From Methylogaea oryzae (GTDB lineage: Bacteria > Pseudomonadota > Gammaproteobacteria > Methylococcales > Methylococcaceae): a stretch of 64,000 nt of DNA. The stretch covers positions 3,838,001 through 3,902,000 of the forward strand of contig NZ_AP019782.1 in the NCBI RefSeq assembly GCF_019669985.1. Direction: 5' to 3'. This document shows positions 35,358-45,406 of the stretch, piece after piece. Position numbers and translations under genes: made by a program. The number at the start of each line of letters is the position of its first letter. The first letter of the stretch is position 1. The notes under the pieces were generated by a model, which did no database searches, had not been told where the DNA came from, and saw only the letters and a list, made by a program, of their open reading frames with translations.

Positions 35358-36662
35358 TCAATGCAGCTTGATTTTGGGGTGAACGCTGCGGCGGAAAAAG
35401 TGGGACAGTGTCAGCATGCCCACGCGGAACACGCCGAACAAGGCCAGTTGATGCATTTTATAGAGCGACAGATAAACCATGCGGGCGACAAAACCTTCGA
35501 TCATCAAGCTGCCGCCGAGGCCGCCCATCAAATTGCCCACCGTGCTGAACTTGCCCAGGGACACCAGAGAGCCGTAGTCCCGGTAGCGGTATTCCTTCAG
35601 CCCTCGGCCTTTCAGTTGCCGCAGGATGTTGTCGTGGACCAGATCGGCCATCTGGTGGGCGGATTGGGCGCGGGGGGGCACCTGCCCGTTGCGTTCCGGC
35701 CAGGGGCAGGCGGCGCAATCGCCGATGGCGAAAATCCCGTCGTCGCCGCTGCTTTGCAGCGTGGGCCGCACCACCAATTGATTGGCCCGGTTGGTTTCCA
35801 ATCCCAGGGTTTTCATGAAGTCCGGCGCCTTGATGCCGGCCGCCCAGACCTTGATCCGGCCGGGAATGACCTGCCCCGAATCGGTTTTGACACCGGCGGG
35901 GCTCACTTCCACCACCCGCTGCTTGAGCAATACGTCTACGCCCAATTTATGCAGTTCACGCAAAGTCGCGTCGGACAGCCGGGCCGGCAGCTCCGGCAGC
36001 AAGCGGGGCGAGGCCTCCACGATGCTTAACTTGACATCGGCGGGCTTGACGCGATCCAAGCCGTAAGTATTGAGCAAATGCGACACTTCATGGAGCTGGG
36101 CCGCCAGTTCGATGCCGGTGGCGCCGCCGCCGATAATCACTACCTCCAGCTTGCCCTTGGTCACGTGGGCGCGCACGTATTCCTCCATAAGGCGCTCCTG
36201 GAAGCGTTCGGCTTGCTCGGTCGTGTCCAGGAACATGCAGTGCTCGGCCACGCCCTTGATGCCGTAGTCGTTGCACACGCTGCCCACCGCCATCACCAGG
36301 ATGTCGTAACGGACGTCGCGCACCGGCACCAGCACGGCGCCGACACTGTCCAGAATGGGCGCCAAACGAATGGTTTTGGCTTGACCATCCAGGCCCTGCA
36401 TGCGGCCGAGGATGAAACGGAAATGGTTGGTGTTGGCCTGGGCCAGATACTCCAGCTCGTCCTCGTGGGAATCCAGCGTGCCCGCCGCCACTTCGTGCAG
36501 CAGCGGCTTCCATACGTGGGTTTTGCTGCAATCCACCAGGGTGATTTCCGCCTCGCCGCGCCGCCCCAAGCTATTGCCCAACCGGGTGACCAGCTCCAGC
36601 CCACCGGCGCCGCCGCCCACCACGACGATCTTGGGGATGGGGTTATGTTGCTTAGAACTCAT
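35358..36662 (-). CDS. ndh: Type II NADH dehydrogenase (NDH-2)
   Basis: 434 residues from ATG 36662, preceded by GGGAGAGA. FAD-binding Rossmann motif VVVGGGAGGLELVTRLG, NADH-binding VVIIGGGATGIELAAQLHE, a third GIFAIGDCAACPWPE segment, and a C-terminal amphipathic membrane-binding region (MIEGFVARMVYLSLYKMHQLALFG). Non-proton-pumping transfer of electrons from NADH to quinone at the inner face of the membrane. NDH-2 is favoured over sulfide:quinone reductase because the redox Cys pair is lacking. Confidence 0.92.
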   Translation of the reverse strand: MSSKQHNPIPKIVVVGGGAGGLELVTRLGNSLGRRGEAEITLVDCSKTHVWKPLLHEVAAGTLDSHEDELEYLAQANTNHFRFILGRMQGLDGQAKTIRLAPILDSVGAVLVPVRDVRYDILVMAVGSVCNDYGIKGVAEHCMFLDTTEQAERFQERLMEEYVRAHVTKGKLEVVIIGGGATGIELAAQLHEVSHLLNTYGLDRVKPADVKLSIVEASPRLLPELPARLSDATLRELHKLGVDVLLKQRVVEVSPAGVKTDSGQVIPGRIKVWAAGIKAPDFMKTLGLETNRANQLVVRPTLQSSGDDGIFAIGDCAACPWPERNGQVPPRAQSAHQMADLVHDNILRQLKGRGLKEYRYRDYGSLVSLGKFSTVGNLMGGLGGSLMIEGFVARMVYLSLYKMHQLALFGVFRVGMLTLSHFFRRSVHPKIKLH

Positions 36663-36828
36663 TTGATCTCTCCCGTTCGACCGGTGGTTAGGGCCGCGAA
36701 GTGAGATTCTGCGCCGGCCGCTCGACAAGCGTCAACCGCCGCGCCGCCCGTATCGCCGCCGGAATATTTTTGTCGGCGCACAAACTTTGCTATCTTTGGC
36801 CCCGATTTGGAAACTACGCGGTTACCCC

Positions 36829-37350
36829 ATGAAATTCAGCGCAAGATTGTGGTTCTTTTTCAGCTTTCTGTTTTGCGCGGGCCTGATCGGCGCGGCCTTG
36901 TACTTCCAGCACGCGCAGGGGTTGGAGCCTTGCCCGTTATGCATTAGCCAGCGCATTGCGGTGGTGGTGGCCGGCGCGGTGTTCCTGGCCGCCACGCTGC
37001 AGGATCCGGGCACCATGGGCATACGGATTTACGGCATAACCGGTTTTCTGGCGGCGGCGACGGGAGCGGCCATCGCCGGCCGCCACGTCTGGCTGCAACA
37101 CCTGCCGCCCGAAGAAGTGCCTGAGTGCGGCCCCGGGCTGGAATACATGTTCCAAAACTTTCCCATCACGCAAACGCTGAAATTTATGCTGAGCGGCACC
37201 GGCGACTGCGCCAAGGTCGACTGGACCTTGTTGGGATTCAGCATGCCGGCATGGACCTTCGTTTGCTTCGTAACGCTCGCCCTTGTTAGCCTGGCCCAAT
37301 GTTGGAACGTTAAGCGGCTGTCCAACCGCAATGTGATTTATCGCATTTGA
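36829..37350 (+). CDS. dsbB: Disulfide bond formation protein DsbB
   Basis: 173 residues, four TM helices. First periplasmic loop CPLC and second-loop Cys pair (EECGPGLEY... with GTGDCAKVDW) match the DsbB relay that reoxidises DsbA and passes electrons to quinone. ATG 36829 chosen by family N-terminus. Divergent from ndh. Its 3' end overlaps the convergent HNH gene by 13 bp. Confidence 0.94.
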   Translation: MKFSARLWFFFSFLFCAGLIGAALYFQHAQGLEPCPLCISQRIAVVVAGAVFLAATLQDPGTMGIRIYGITGFLAAATGAAIAGRHVWLQHLPPEEVPECGPGLEYMFQNFPITQTLKFMLSGTGDCAKVDWTLLGFSMPAWTFVCFVTLALVSLAQCWNVKRLSNRNVIYRI

Positions 37351-37955
37351 ATTACCGGCCCGGTAATCCCCAAGCGCTGATGCAATGGGCTTTGGCGCGG
37401 AAAATGGGCGCGCAGGAACTCCATTTGATCGGTCAGCACCCGGCGTCCCTGTAAATAGATATATTCCGCATAAGTCGGCGTAAACGGCACAGCCAATAAC
37501 TGCATGCCGGACTGTTCCGGCGTGCGGCCGGCCTTGTGGTTGTTGCAGCGCTTGCAGGCGGTAATGACATTGTTCCAGGCGTCGGCACCGCCCTGGCTCA
37601 AGGGCGTGATATGGTCGCGGGATAAATCCCCATGACTGAAGCGTTGCCCGCAATACATGCAGAAATGATTGTCGCGCCGAAACAGGGCGATATTGTTCAG
37701 CGGCGGCACATAATTTTGGTTTGGCGAACTGCCTTGGTGGCCGCGGCCGTAGGTGGCGATGATGGAGTTGAGCTCAACGACGCTGCGATGGCCGCTGCGG
37801 GCGTTGACCCCGCCGCGCAGAGTCAGCAGCGGCGTACCGCATGCGTAGGCGACCATGCCTAGATAATAAAGCTTGGCCGTTTCTTGATAACCGATCCATT
37901 CCAGCGGCATTCCCGATGCGTCGGTGCGCAGCACCTGCACTTGACGAAGCTCCAT
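37338..37955 (-). CDS. HNH endonuclease family protein
   Basis: 205 residues. Core HNH with zinc-type Cys pairs: CMYCGQRF, LSRDHITPLSQGG, NVITACKRCNNHKAGRTP. The N-terminal half (QVQVLRTDASGMPLEWIGY...) is typical of a widespread stand-alone HNH group. Biological role not established. Overlaps the dsbB 3' end. Confidence 0.88.
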   Translation of the reverse strand: MELRQVQVLRTDASGMPLEWIGYQETAKLYYLGMVAYACGTPLLTLRGGVNARSGHRSVVELNSIIATYGRGHQGSSPNQNYVPPLNNIALFRRDNHFCMYCGQRFSHGDLSRDHITPLSQGGADAWNNVITACKRCNNHKAGRTPEQSGMQLLAVPFTPTYAEYIYLQGRRVLTDQMEFLRAHFPRQSPLHQRLGITGPVIQMR

Positions 37956-38185
37956 AAGTACTCCCGGCGGTGGTGATTATTTTAATTCCGTATTACGCCA
38001 ACTCAGCCCTACATACAATCTGTTCGAATTACCACAGTCTATTAAATAATCCGGGGAAATAACAACGGCTTTTACGCACCCCCGGCGGCGGCTGCATCCG
38101 GCCAGTTTCTATGCTATAAAATTGGGCGGGCATCCCGGGACGCCCACCGCATGCGGGTAGGATCAATAACTTAGGTTAGCGTCAC

Positions 38186-38818
38186 ATGAAAACAAACATG
38201 CAACAACGAGAAAGCGGCTTTTCCTTGGTACGCACGAGCTGGTGCGCGCTGGCGCTGGCGGCGGCGCTGGTCGGTTGCGACAATAACGCGGGCGGTACGT
38301 CAACCGCGGCAGCCCCGGCGAAATCGGCCAAACTGACCGGTATCGTTCTCGACGCCAATGGCCCCATCGATAGCGGCATGGTCGAGGCTGTGGATGCCAA
38401 GGGCGCCACCGTTGCCAGCAGCCAACTGAGCGGCGGCAACAAGTACACGATTTCCATACCGGCCACGGCAGCGTACCCCATCGTACTGACCGCCAAGCCG
38501 ACTGACGGCAGCGCTCCCGTTAAGGCGGTAGTGACCTCATCCCTGGCTGAGAAAATGGACATCACCTCCGTTTCCACCCTGGTGGTGGACAATGCCATGC
38601 AGTTGGGCGGGTTGACGCCGGCCAATATCCAACAGGCGTCCATCGGCGCCATCGGTCAACGGCAAAGCCGCGGCGTCAGCGCCGGCGCGGGCGGCTCCAC
38701 CGGCGGTCCGGGCAACAGTGGCGGCGGCATCGGCCAAGGCGGTCACGGCGGCCACGACATGAGCAAAATGGGCGGCGGCGAAGGCGAAACCGGAAAAATG
38801 GACAACATGTCCCATTAA
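38186..38818 (+). CDS. Putative lipoprotein with Gly/His/Met-rich tail
   Basis: 210 residues. Lipobox-like ALAAALVGC (Cys about 32) suggests membrane anchoring. The middle part is a beta-rich carboxypeptidase-regulatory-like segment (KLTGIVLDANGPIDSGMVEAVD, YTISIPATAAYPIVLTA). The last 60 residues are rich in Gly, His and Met (GGHGGHDMSKMGGGEGETGKM), which could bind copper or other soft metals. Function unknown. Followed by a terminator. Confidence 0.7.
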   Translation: MKTNMQQRESGFSLVRTSWCALALAAALVGCDNNAGGTSTAAAPAKSAKLTGIVLDANGPIDSGMVEAVDAKGATVASSQLSGGNKYTISIPATAAYPIVLTAKPTDGSAPVKAVVTSSLAEKMDITSVSTLVVDNAMQLGGLTPANIQQASIGAIGQRQSRGVSAGAGGSTGGPGNSGGGIGQGGHGGHDMSKMGGGEGETGKMDNMSH

Positions 38819-38835
38819 GTTCCATTCGACACCGC

Positions 38836-38875
38836 ACGGCCCGAGGTGTATCCCATCTCGGGCCGTCTTCGTTTC
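38836..38875 (+). terminator. Rho-independent terminator
   Basis: Perfect 10-bp stem ACGGCCCGAG / CTCGGGCCGT with an 11-nt loop, then CTTCGTTTC. Lies 17 bp after the lipoprotein gene. Confidence 0.75.
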
Positions 38876-38908
38876 AATGGGCTTAAACGTTCTCGAATAG
38901 GCACCCCG

Positions 38909-39847
38909 TTGGCTGGATCACGAATCACCGCCGCAATCGCTTTGCAGTTGCTATCGGCACTGTCGGCTGTTTTGCGCCGCCGACCATCCCTGCTGTTGCT
39001 GTTGGCCGTCGTTGCGGGCGGCTGGTACGGCTATGAAGTGCTGCTGGCTCGCCCAAGCTTGGTTTATTTGGGCGAGCCCAAAATCCAAAACTGGCTGCAA
39101 CCGCTGACCTGGAACCACACCCTGCGCAATCGTAACTTTTTGGTGGGATATTCTGAGCTGCGCGGCAATCCGCTATGGGTGAGTTACCGGCTCACGCCGC
39201 CCCCCGCCACCCACCGCAATTTGCGGCGCCCCGGCAGTTTCCGCACCGATTGGCGCAACCTGAGCTTCGTCAGTCACAGCGACTACCGCGACAGCGGCTA
39301 CGATCGCGGCCACATGGCGCCCAACCACGCCATCGCCGTGCTTTACGGCCGCAATGCCCAGCTGGAGACCTTCCTCATGACCAACGTGTCGCCGCAGAAA
39401 CCCGACCTTAACCGCCGTTTGTGGGAGCGCCTGGAAGAAGCCGAGCTGGACCGTTTCGCCCACCAACAGGGCATGGTGTGGGTCTTGTCCGGGCCCATCT
39501 TCGACGACCGGATCGAGCGCCTCGCCTCGGCGCGGCGGGTGGAGATTCCCGACGCTTTTTACAAAATCTATGCCGCGCCGCAAACCAACCAGGCGCCGTT
39601 GCTATTGGCCTTCGTCATCCCGCAGCAAGTGCGGGGCGACGAGCCTTTGGAACGTTACGTGACCAGCGTGGACAAAGTAGAAGAGCTGACCGGCTTGGAT
39701 TTTTTCCCGCAACTGCCGGAAGACGTCGCGCGGCAAATCGAAGCCGTTTCGGACATCAACGCCTGGGAACTCGAACCCATATCCCAGCAACCCAGCCGCT
39801 ATAGCGGCCACAAACGCCTTGAATCCGGCAGCAAACGCCCCCATTAG
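38909..39847 (+). CDS. DNA/RNA non-specific endonuclease (beta-beta-alpha-metal, NucA/EndoG-like)
   Basis: About 312 residues. N-terminal TM/signal anchor (RRPSLLLLLAVVAGGWYGYEV), then the NUC domain: GYDRGHMAPNHA with catalytic His, FLMTNVSPQKPDLNRRLWERLE with the metal-ligand Asn, and VLSGPIFDD. Likely periplasmic or secreted nuclease. Start uncertain: in-frame codons upstream lie inside the preceding terminator, so TTG 38909 (or TTG 38942) is preferred. Confidence 0.86.
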   Translation: MAGSRITAAIALQLLSALSAVLRRRPSLLLLLAVVAGGWYGYEVLLARPSLVYLGEPKIQNWLQPLTWNHTLRNRNFLVGYSELRGNPLWVSYRLTPPPATHRNLRRPGSFRTDWRNLSFVSHSDYRDSGYDRGHMAPNHAIAVLYGRNAQLETFLMTNVSPQKPDLNRRLWERLEEAELDRFAHQQGMVWVLSGPIFDDRIERLASARRVEIPDAFYKIYAAPQTNQAPLLLAFVIPQQVRGDEPLERYVTSVDKVEELTGLDFFPQLPEDVARQIEAVSDINAWELEPISQQPSRYSGHKRLESGSKRPH

Positions 39848-39878
39848 TTCGCTAACCCTCAATCAAGCGAGATTCGCC

Positions 39879-40097
39879 ATGCCTACCTACGATTACCGGT
39901 GCGATGCCTGCAACCACGACTTCAGCGCCATGCACAAAATCAGCGACGCGGCTCCGCCTTGCCCGCAATGCGGCGGCGCGGTGCGCAAGAAAGTGACCGC
40001 CCCCGCGGTGCTAGGCGGCGGCGGTAGCGGCGGCAAAGCCGCGCCGGAGTTCAGCGGCGGCTGCGGTTCCGGCTGCGGCTGCCATCGCCCGCAGTAA
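39879..40097 (+). CDS. FmdB-family zinc-ribbon regulatory protein
   Basis: 72 residues from ATG 39879. PTYDYRCDACNHDFS with a second Cys pair CPQCGG forms the zinc ribbon; the tail is Gly/Cys-rich (GGCGSGCGCH). FmdB-type proteins are small, widespread and poorly characterised. Confidence 0.88.
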   Translation: MPTYDYRCDACNHDFSAMHKISDAAPPCPQCGGAVRKKVTAPAVLGGGGSGGKAAPEFSGGCGSGCGCHRPQ

Positions 40098-40104
40098 TGC
40101 GCCG

Positions 40105-40380
40105 CTAACTCGTCAGGCATAGGCAGCGCGACCGCCAGTGCATCAGCAATTGGCGGTAGGCGCAGCGCTCCGGCCAGGGAGGCCGGAATTCCGGATGCGC
40201 CAAAAGTGCCTCCAGGGATTCCCTGATCGCCTCGGCCAGCCAACGCGACGGCGCACGGGTATAGCGAATCAACAAGAACCGCAAGGCATCCTCTATGGTC
40301 GCCAGCGGTACTTCGGATTCCCTCGCTTCATCCAACCACAGTCTGTCGTTCGAACTCAATGCAACCATCGGCTTAGGCAT
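40105..40380 (-). CDS. Small hypothetical protein
   Basis: 91 residues from ATG 40380 (GAGG 9 nt upstream; ATG 40386 is an alternative). Mostly helical, soluble, with WLDEARESEVPLATIEDALRFLLIRY and RWLAEAIRESLEALLAHPEF. Not recognised. Convergent with the FmdB gene and divergent from rlmJ about 330 bp away; that gap shows no other supported gene. Confidence 0.5.
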   Translation of the reverse strand: MPKPMVALSSNDRLWLDEARESEVPLATIEDALRFLLIRYTRAPSRWLAEAIRESLEALLAHPEFRPPWPERCAYRQLLMHWRSRCLCLTS

Positions 40381-40713
40381 TGCCATGACCCTCGACGGTC
40401 AAACAACAACGCAACAACAATTGTTTAAGCAGTCCCCGGGAGTGCCGATCCAAGCATTGCAAATCTTCAACGTGCAAAACATCCGTCTGCAACAACCGAA
40501 ATATCCGCTCCTCGGAAATTTGCACTCTCAGGGGGCGGGCATCGCCCGCCATTGAAACCGGGCGCCTCCCCGGCATGAAGCACGTTTTCATTTGGCCGCT
40601 CCTCGACATCGCTTGTTGCGCTTTCTCTTGCCTCAAATGATAACGGTTCGCATTTGCATGTCAACAGCGCAACCCGCTTCATCCACGCCACATCCAACAA
40701 TAGGCTGGTATAC

Positions 40714-41565
40714 ATGCTGAGCTACCGACACATTTTTCACGCCGGCAACTTCGCCGACGTCCTTAAACACGCCATCCTCGGCCTGCTGGTGCAAGCGCTC
40801 AAACGCAAGGACAAACCCTTTTTCTATTTGGACACGCATGCCGGCTGCGGACGCTATGACTTGCAAAACGGTGCCGCGCAGAAAAATTGCGAGCACCTGC
40901 AAGGCATCGCCAAGCTGTGGGAACGCCCAGGGAACTCACCGTTGCTCAGGCCTTACCTGGATACGGTCGCCGCGCTCAACAGCCAGGGCAATTTACGCTA
41001 CTACCCAGGCTCGCCCCGACTGGTACGGCATTTATTGCGCGAGCACGATCGCATGGCGTTGTGCGAATTGCACAGCACCGACATCGAATGGCTACGGCGG
41101 GAATTCGACGGCGATGGGCAAGTGACGGTTTTGCAGCAGGACGGCTACCAAGCCCTGAAAGCTTTGCTGCCGCCCAGGGAACGGCGCGGCCTGGTGCTGA
41201 TCGATCCCGCGTTCGAGCTGAAGGACGAACGGGAACGGTTGTTGAAAGCGCTGTTTGAAGCCTACCGGCGCTGGCCCACAGGCACGTATGCGGTGTGGTT
41301 CCCCATACTCGACCGAAATGTCGCCGAAGCCTTCTACCGGCGCTTCCGCAACAGCGGCATCGCGAAAATCTTGCTCGCAGAACTCTGCGTCGGCCCGGAA
41401 ACCAGCAACCTGGGCATGTACGGCACGGGCATGATCGTCATCAACCCGCCTTGGCAGCTGGACGAGGACTTGAAGGGCCTGCTGCCGCAGCTCAGGGAAG
41501 TTCTCGCGGAATCCGGCCAAGGGGCTTGGAGACTGGAATGGCTGGCCGAAGAGACGGGCGGCTGA
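40714..41565 (+). CDS. rlmJ: 23S rRNA (adenine(2030)-N6)-methyltransferase RlmJ
   Basis: 283 residues from ATG 40714. Family opening MLSYRHIFHAGNFADVLKH, SAM-binding YLDTHAGCGRYDL, and RRGLVLIDPAFELKDE where most RlmJ have DPPY/DPPF; the second Pro is replaced by Ala. The rest (YAVWFPILDRN, GPETSNLGMYGTGMIVINPPW) is well conserved. Methylates A2030 of 23S rRNA. Confidence 0.92.
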   Translation: MLSYRHIFHAGNFADVLKHAILGLLVQALKRKDKPFFYLDTHAGCGRYDLQNGAAQKNCEHLQGIAKLWERPGNSPLLRPYLDTVAALNSQGNLRYYPGSPRLVRHLLREHDRMALCELHSTDIEWLRREFDGDGQVTVLQQDGYQALKALLPPRERRGLVLIDPAFELKDERERLLKALFEAYRRWPTGTYAVWFPILDRNVAEAFYRRFRNSGIAKILLAELCVGPETSNLGMYGTGMIVINPPWQLDEDLKGLLPQLREVLAESGQGAWRLEWLAEETGG

Positions 41566-41597
41566 TACCCGCGCCCCGTCGCTTCGCCGACAACGCC

Positions 41598-42599
41598 CTA
41601 GTTGGCGTCGCGGTGATACGCCGCCAGCCGCTCCACCTCGTTCTTGGACCCCAAAATCACCGGCACGCGCTGATGGATGCTGCCTGGCTGGATCTCCATG
41701 ATGCGTTCGTAGCCGGTGGACGCGGCGCCGCCGGCCTGTTCGACGATGAAAGCCATGGGATTGGCTTCGTACATCAGGCGCAGGCGACCGCCTTTGTCGC
41801 GGATTTTTTCGTCCATGGGATAGGCGAACAGGCCGCCGCGGGTTAAAACGCGGTACACCTCGGCCACCATGGAGGCCAGCCAGCGCATATTGAAATCCTT
41901 CTCGCGGCCGCCGGCCTTGCCCTGCACGCATTCGTCCACGTAACGGCGCATGGGGGGCTCCCAGAAGCGGCGGTTGGACATGTTGACGGCGAATTCCGCC
42001 GTGTCTTCCGGAATGCGCACGTTGGGGCGGGTGAGGATGAATTCGCCGATTTCCTCATCCAGCGTGAAGGCGTTGACGCCGTTGCCGGTGGTCAGCATCA
42101 ACACGGTGGCCGGGCCGTAGATGCAGAAGCCGGCCGCCACTTGGCTGGTGCCGGGCTGTAAAAAGTCTTGTTCCGTCGGGTGTTCTACGCCTTGCGGGCA
42201 GTGCAGGATGGAAAAGATGGTTCCCACCGACAGGTTGACGTTGATATTGGAGGAGCCGTCCAGGGGGTCGAAGCAGATCAGGTATTCGCCCTTGGGATTG
42301 CCGTCGGTAATGTGAATGAGTTCGTCGTTTTCCTCGGACACCATGGCGGCGTAGCGGCCGGTCCAGTTGAGGGCGTTGACGAAAATCTCGTTGGTGATGA
42401 CATCCAATTGCACCTGCACTTCCCCCTGCACGTTTTCCGTGCCCTGGGAGCCGAGCACGCCGCTCAAGCCGCCCCGACGCACGGCGCGGGAAATCGCCTT
42501 GCAAGCCACGGCGACGTCGTTGAGCAACAGGGTGAAGTCGCCGGAGGCTTGGGGAAACCGGCGCTGTTCTTCAATGAGGAACTGGGTGAGGGAGGTCAT
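41598..42599 (-). CDS. fbp: Fructose-1,6-bisphosphatase class I
   Basis: 333 residues from ATG 42599, AGGAG 9 nt upstream. Motifs: [22 protein letters not shown] (metal-binding DPLDGSSN), [20 protein letters not shown] and [19 protein letters not shown]. Gluconeogenesis and, in autotrophs or RuMP organisms, sugar-phosphate cycling. Same strand as pyk and gap but separated from pyk by a terminator-like hairpin. Confidence 0.95.
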   Translation of the reverse strand: MTSLTQFLIEEQRRFPQASGDFTLLLNDVAVACKAISRAVRRGGLSGVLGSQGTENVQGEVQVQLDVITNEIFVNALNWTGRYAAMVSEENDELIHITDGNPKGEYLICFDPLDGSSNINVNLSVGTIFSILHCPQGVEHPTEQDFLQPGTSQVAAGFCIYGPATVLMLTTGNGVNAFTLDEEIGEFILTRPNVRIPEDTAEFAVNMSNRRFWEPPMRRYVDECVQGKAGGREKDFNMRWLASMVAEVYRVLTRGGLFAYPMDEKIRDKGGRLRLMYEANPMAFIVEQAGGAASTGYERIMEIQPGSIHQRVPVILGSKNEVERLAAYHRDAN

Positions 42600-42643
42600 G
42601 GGTTCGACTCCTGCAATTCGTATGAATTTCATCGGGCCTTAAA

Positions 42644-42680
42644 CGCGAAAGCCCATGGCGGGAACCATGGGCTTTCGCGG
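42644..42680 (-). terminator. Rho-independent terminator between pyk and fbp
   Basis: Perfect 15-bp stem CGCGAAAGCCCATGG / CCATGGGCTTTCGCG around a 6-nt loop, followed on the minus strand by TTTAAGG. Read-through would reach fbp 45 bp later, so partial termination may set the pyk:fbp ratio. Confidence 0.65.
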
Positions 42681-42715
42681 CGGCGTCCATGCCGACCGCC
42701 GGGCGGGGCGGTCGT

Positions 42716-44179
42716 TTAGCGGCTGCGCACGTCGCCGACGCGCACGATTTTCATGGCGTTGGTGCCGCCGCGCACCCCTTCCAGATCGCCCTTGGTGAGG
42801 ATCACCAGGTCGTCGTCGCTGGTGACCAAGCCGAGGCGCAGGAACTCGTCGATCACGGCGCGGTTCAAGGCGAAGTGATCGGTGGTTTCCATGGGGAAGG
42901 TCAAAGGCGTCACACCGCGGAACAGGCTCACGCGCGTGCAGGTCTTTTCATGCGGCGTCAGGGCGAAAATCGGGATGCCGGAACTGGGACGCGACATGTG
43001 CAACGGCGTGGAACCGCTGACCGTCAAGGACGCGATGGCCTTCACCTTGAGGTGATTGGCCGCGTACATGGTGGCCATGGCGATGGCTTCGTCGATGTGC
43101 TGGAAGTCCGTTTCCGAACGCCACTGAGCCGGACCGCGCACACGGAAATGCGCCTCCGCCTCCAAGCAAACGCGATGCATGGCTTCCACCGCCTTGTCCG
43201 GATACTGGCCGCTGGCGGTTTCCGCCGACAACATCACCGCGTCCGTGCCGTCGAATACGGCGTTGGCCACGTCGCACACTTCGGCGCGGGTGGGCAGCGG
43301 GCTTTGGATCATGGATTCCATCATCTGGGTGGCGGTGATCACCACGCGGTGCAAGGCGCGCGCGCGGCTGATCAAATCCTTTTGCACGCCCGGCAGGCGA
43401 GCGTCGCCGATTTCCACACCCAAGTCGCCGCGCGCCACCATGATGACGTCGGAGGCCTTGATGATTTCCTCGATCACCGGCATCTCGATGGCTTCGGCCC
43501 GCTCGATCTTGGCGACGATACCGATGGCGCCATCGGCGGCCCCGGCATCGCGCAGCAATTGGCGAGCTTCCTCGATGTCGGCCGCAGAGCGGGGGAAAGA
43601 CACGGCGACGTAGTCGGCGTCGATTTGCACCGCCGTCTTGATGTCCGCCTTGTCCTTTTCCGTCAACGCGGCGGCGGACAGGCCGCCGCCTTGCAGATTG
43701 ATGCCCTTGTTATTGGACAGGTCGCCGCCGACGCGAACGTGGCAATGCACCTTGCCGTTATCCACCCGGTCCACGCCCAGTTCGACGCGGCCGTCGTCCA
43801 GCATCAGCACGTCGCCCGGCTTTACGTCGCGAGCCAACTGCGGATAGCTGATGCCCACCTGGGTTTCGTCGCCGTCTTCCGAAGGCAGGTTGATGTCCAA
43901 GGTGAAGGGTGCGCCCCTTTGCAGTACGACTTTGTTGTTGCGGAAGCGGGCAATGCGGATCTTCGGCCCCTGCAAGTCCACCAGAATGCCCACGTGGCGG
44001 CCATTCTTGGCGGCGATCTCGCGCACCATTTCAGCCCGCTTGCGGTGATCCTCGGCGTCGCCGTGGGAGAAGTTCAGCCGAACCACGTCCACACCGGCCT
44101 TGATGATCCGCTCCAGGGATTCCGGGTTGTTGGTGGCCGGCCCCAGAGTTGCAACGATTTTGGTTCTGCGAATGCTCAT
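42716..44179 (-). CDS. pyk: Pyruvate kinase
   Basis: 487 residues. RRTKIVATLGPATNNPESLE, VVRLNFSHG, DLQGPKIRI, MVARGDLGVEIG and PTRAEVCDVANAVFDGTDAVMLSAETASGQYP are all present, including active-site Lys/Glu residues. Makes ATP and pyruvate from PEP. Lies 22 bp after gap, with the same orientation, so gap-pyk is an operon. Confidence 0.96.
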   Translation of the reverse strand: MSIRRTKIVATLGPATNNPESLERIIKAGVDVVRLNFSHGDAEDHRKRAEMVREIAAKNGRHVGILVDLQGPKIRIARFRNNKVVLQRGAPFTLDINLPSEDGDETQVGISYPQLARDVKPGDVLMLDDGRVELGVDRVDNGKVHCHVRVGGDLSNNKGINLQGGGLSAAALTEKDKADIKTAVQIDADYVAVSFPRSAADIEEARQLLRDAGAADGAIGIVAKIERAEAIEMPVIEEIIKASDVIMVARGDLGVEIGDARLPGVQKDLISRARALHRVVITATQMMESMIQSPLPTRAEVCDVANAVFDGTDAVMLSAETASGQYPDKAVEAMHRVCLEAEAHFRVRGPAQWRSETDFQHIDEAIAMATMYAANHLKVKAIASLTVSGSTPLHMSRPSSGIPIFALTPHEKTCTRVSLFRGVTPLTFPMETTDHFALNRAVIDEFLRLGLVTSDDDLVILTKGDLEGVRGGTNAMKIVRVGDVRSR

Positions 44180-44201
44180 GCTTGCCCGCTTCTCTGTTTG
44201 C

Positions 44202-45221
44202 TTACTTTGCGTTCATCAGGGCAACGGCGGTGTCCAACATGCGGTTGGAGAAGCCCCACTCGTTGTCGTACCAGGACAGCACCTTCACCAGGTTGCCGCT
44301 CATGACCTTGGTCAGGGTGGCTTCGTAGGTGCTGGAAGCCGGATCATGGTTGAAGTCCATGGAAACCAGCGGCTGGTCGTTGTAGTTCAGGATGCCTTTC
44401 AGCTCGCCCTGGGAAGCTTCCTTCATGATGGCGTTGATTTCGTCCACGCTGGTTTCGCGAGCGGCGACGAAGGTCAGGTCCACCAGGGAAACGTTGATGG
44501 TCGGCACGCGCACGGCGAAACCGTCCAGCTTGCCGTTCAGTTCCGGCAGCACCAGGCCCACAGCGGCGGCAGCGCCGGTCTTGGTGGGGATCATGGACAT
44601 GACGGCGGAACGGGCGCGGCGCAGATCTTCGTGGTAAACGTCGGTCAGCACCTGGTCGTTGGTGAAGGCGTGCACGGTGGTCATCAGGCCGTGTACCAGG
44701 CCGATCTTGTCGTGCAGCGGCTTGACCAGCGGCGCCAAGCAGTTGGTGGTGCAGGAGGCGTTGGAGATGACGGTGTCGCTGGCCTTCAGCGACTTGTGGT
44801 TAACGCCGTACACGATGGTGGCGTCCACGTCTTTGCCGCCCGGCGCGGAAATGATGACTTTCTTGGCGCCGCCGGCCAGGTGGGCGGAAGCCTTGGCCTT
44901 GGAGGTGAAGAAGCCGGTGCATTCCATCACCACGTCCACACCCAGCTCGCCCCAGGGCAGCTTGGCCGGGTCGCGCTCGGCCAACACGCGGATGCGGTCG
45001 CCGTTGACCACCATGTAGTCGCCGTCCACCGACACTTCGCCGGCGAAGCGGCCGTGCACCGTGTCGTACTTGGTCAGGTGGGCGTTGGTGTTGGCGTTGC
45101 CCAGGTCGTTGATGGCAACGACGGTGATGTCGTTGGTGCGCTTCGCTTCGTACAGCGCGCGCAGGATATTACGTCCGATACGGCCGTAGCCGTTGATAGC
45201 AACTTTGATGGTCATGGACAT
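44202..45221 (-). CDS. gap: Type I glyceraldehyde-3-phosphate dehydrogenase
   Basis: 339 residues. NAD-binding [20 protein letters not shown]; catalytic [13 protein letters not shown]; phosphate-binding [21 protein letters not shown]-terminal [15 protein letters not shown]. Start at ATG 45221 or 45215. First gene of the gap-pyk(-fbp) run. Confidence 0.96.
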   Translation of the reverse strand: MSMTIKVAINGYGRIGRNILRALYEAKRTNDITVVAINDLGNANTNAHLTKYDTVHGRFAGEVSVDGDYMVVNGDRIRVLAERDPAKLPWGELGVDVVMECTGFFTSKAKASAHLAGGAKKVIISAPGGKDVDATIVYGVNHKSLKASDTVISNASCTTNCLAPLVKPLHDKIGLVHGLMTTVHAFTNDQVLTDVYHEDLRRARSAVMSMIPTKTGAAAAVGLVLPELNGKLDGFAVRVPTINVSLVDLTFVAARETSVDEINAIMKEASQGELKGILNYNDQPLVSMDFNHDPASSTYEATLTKVMSGNLVKVLSWYDNEWGFSNRMLDTAVALMNAK

Positions 45222-45406
45222 TCTCCGAATTAAGAACCAAACTTAAGACCAGCCCCGTCCCGAGCACGGTGCCCCGCCACGCACCGAACCATCCAGGCTC
45301 CCGGCGCGGACCGAAATTTAGGTGAAGTCCCCAACTATAACAAATAGAGCTAGCCCTCGTCCACCGTTGCCCTAGCGCCGTCGCCCCGAACACTTTTCCG
45401 ATCCCC

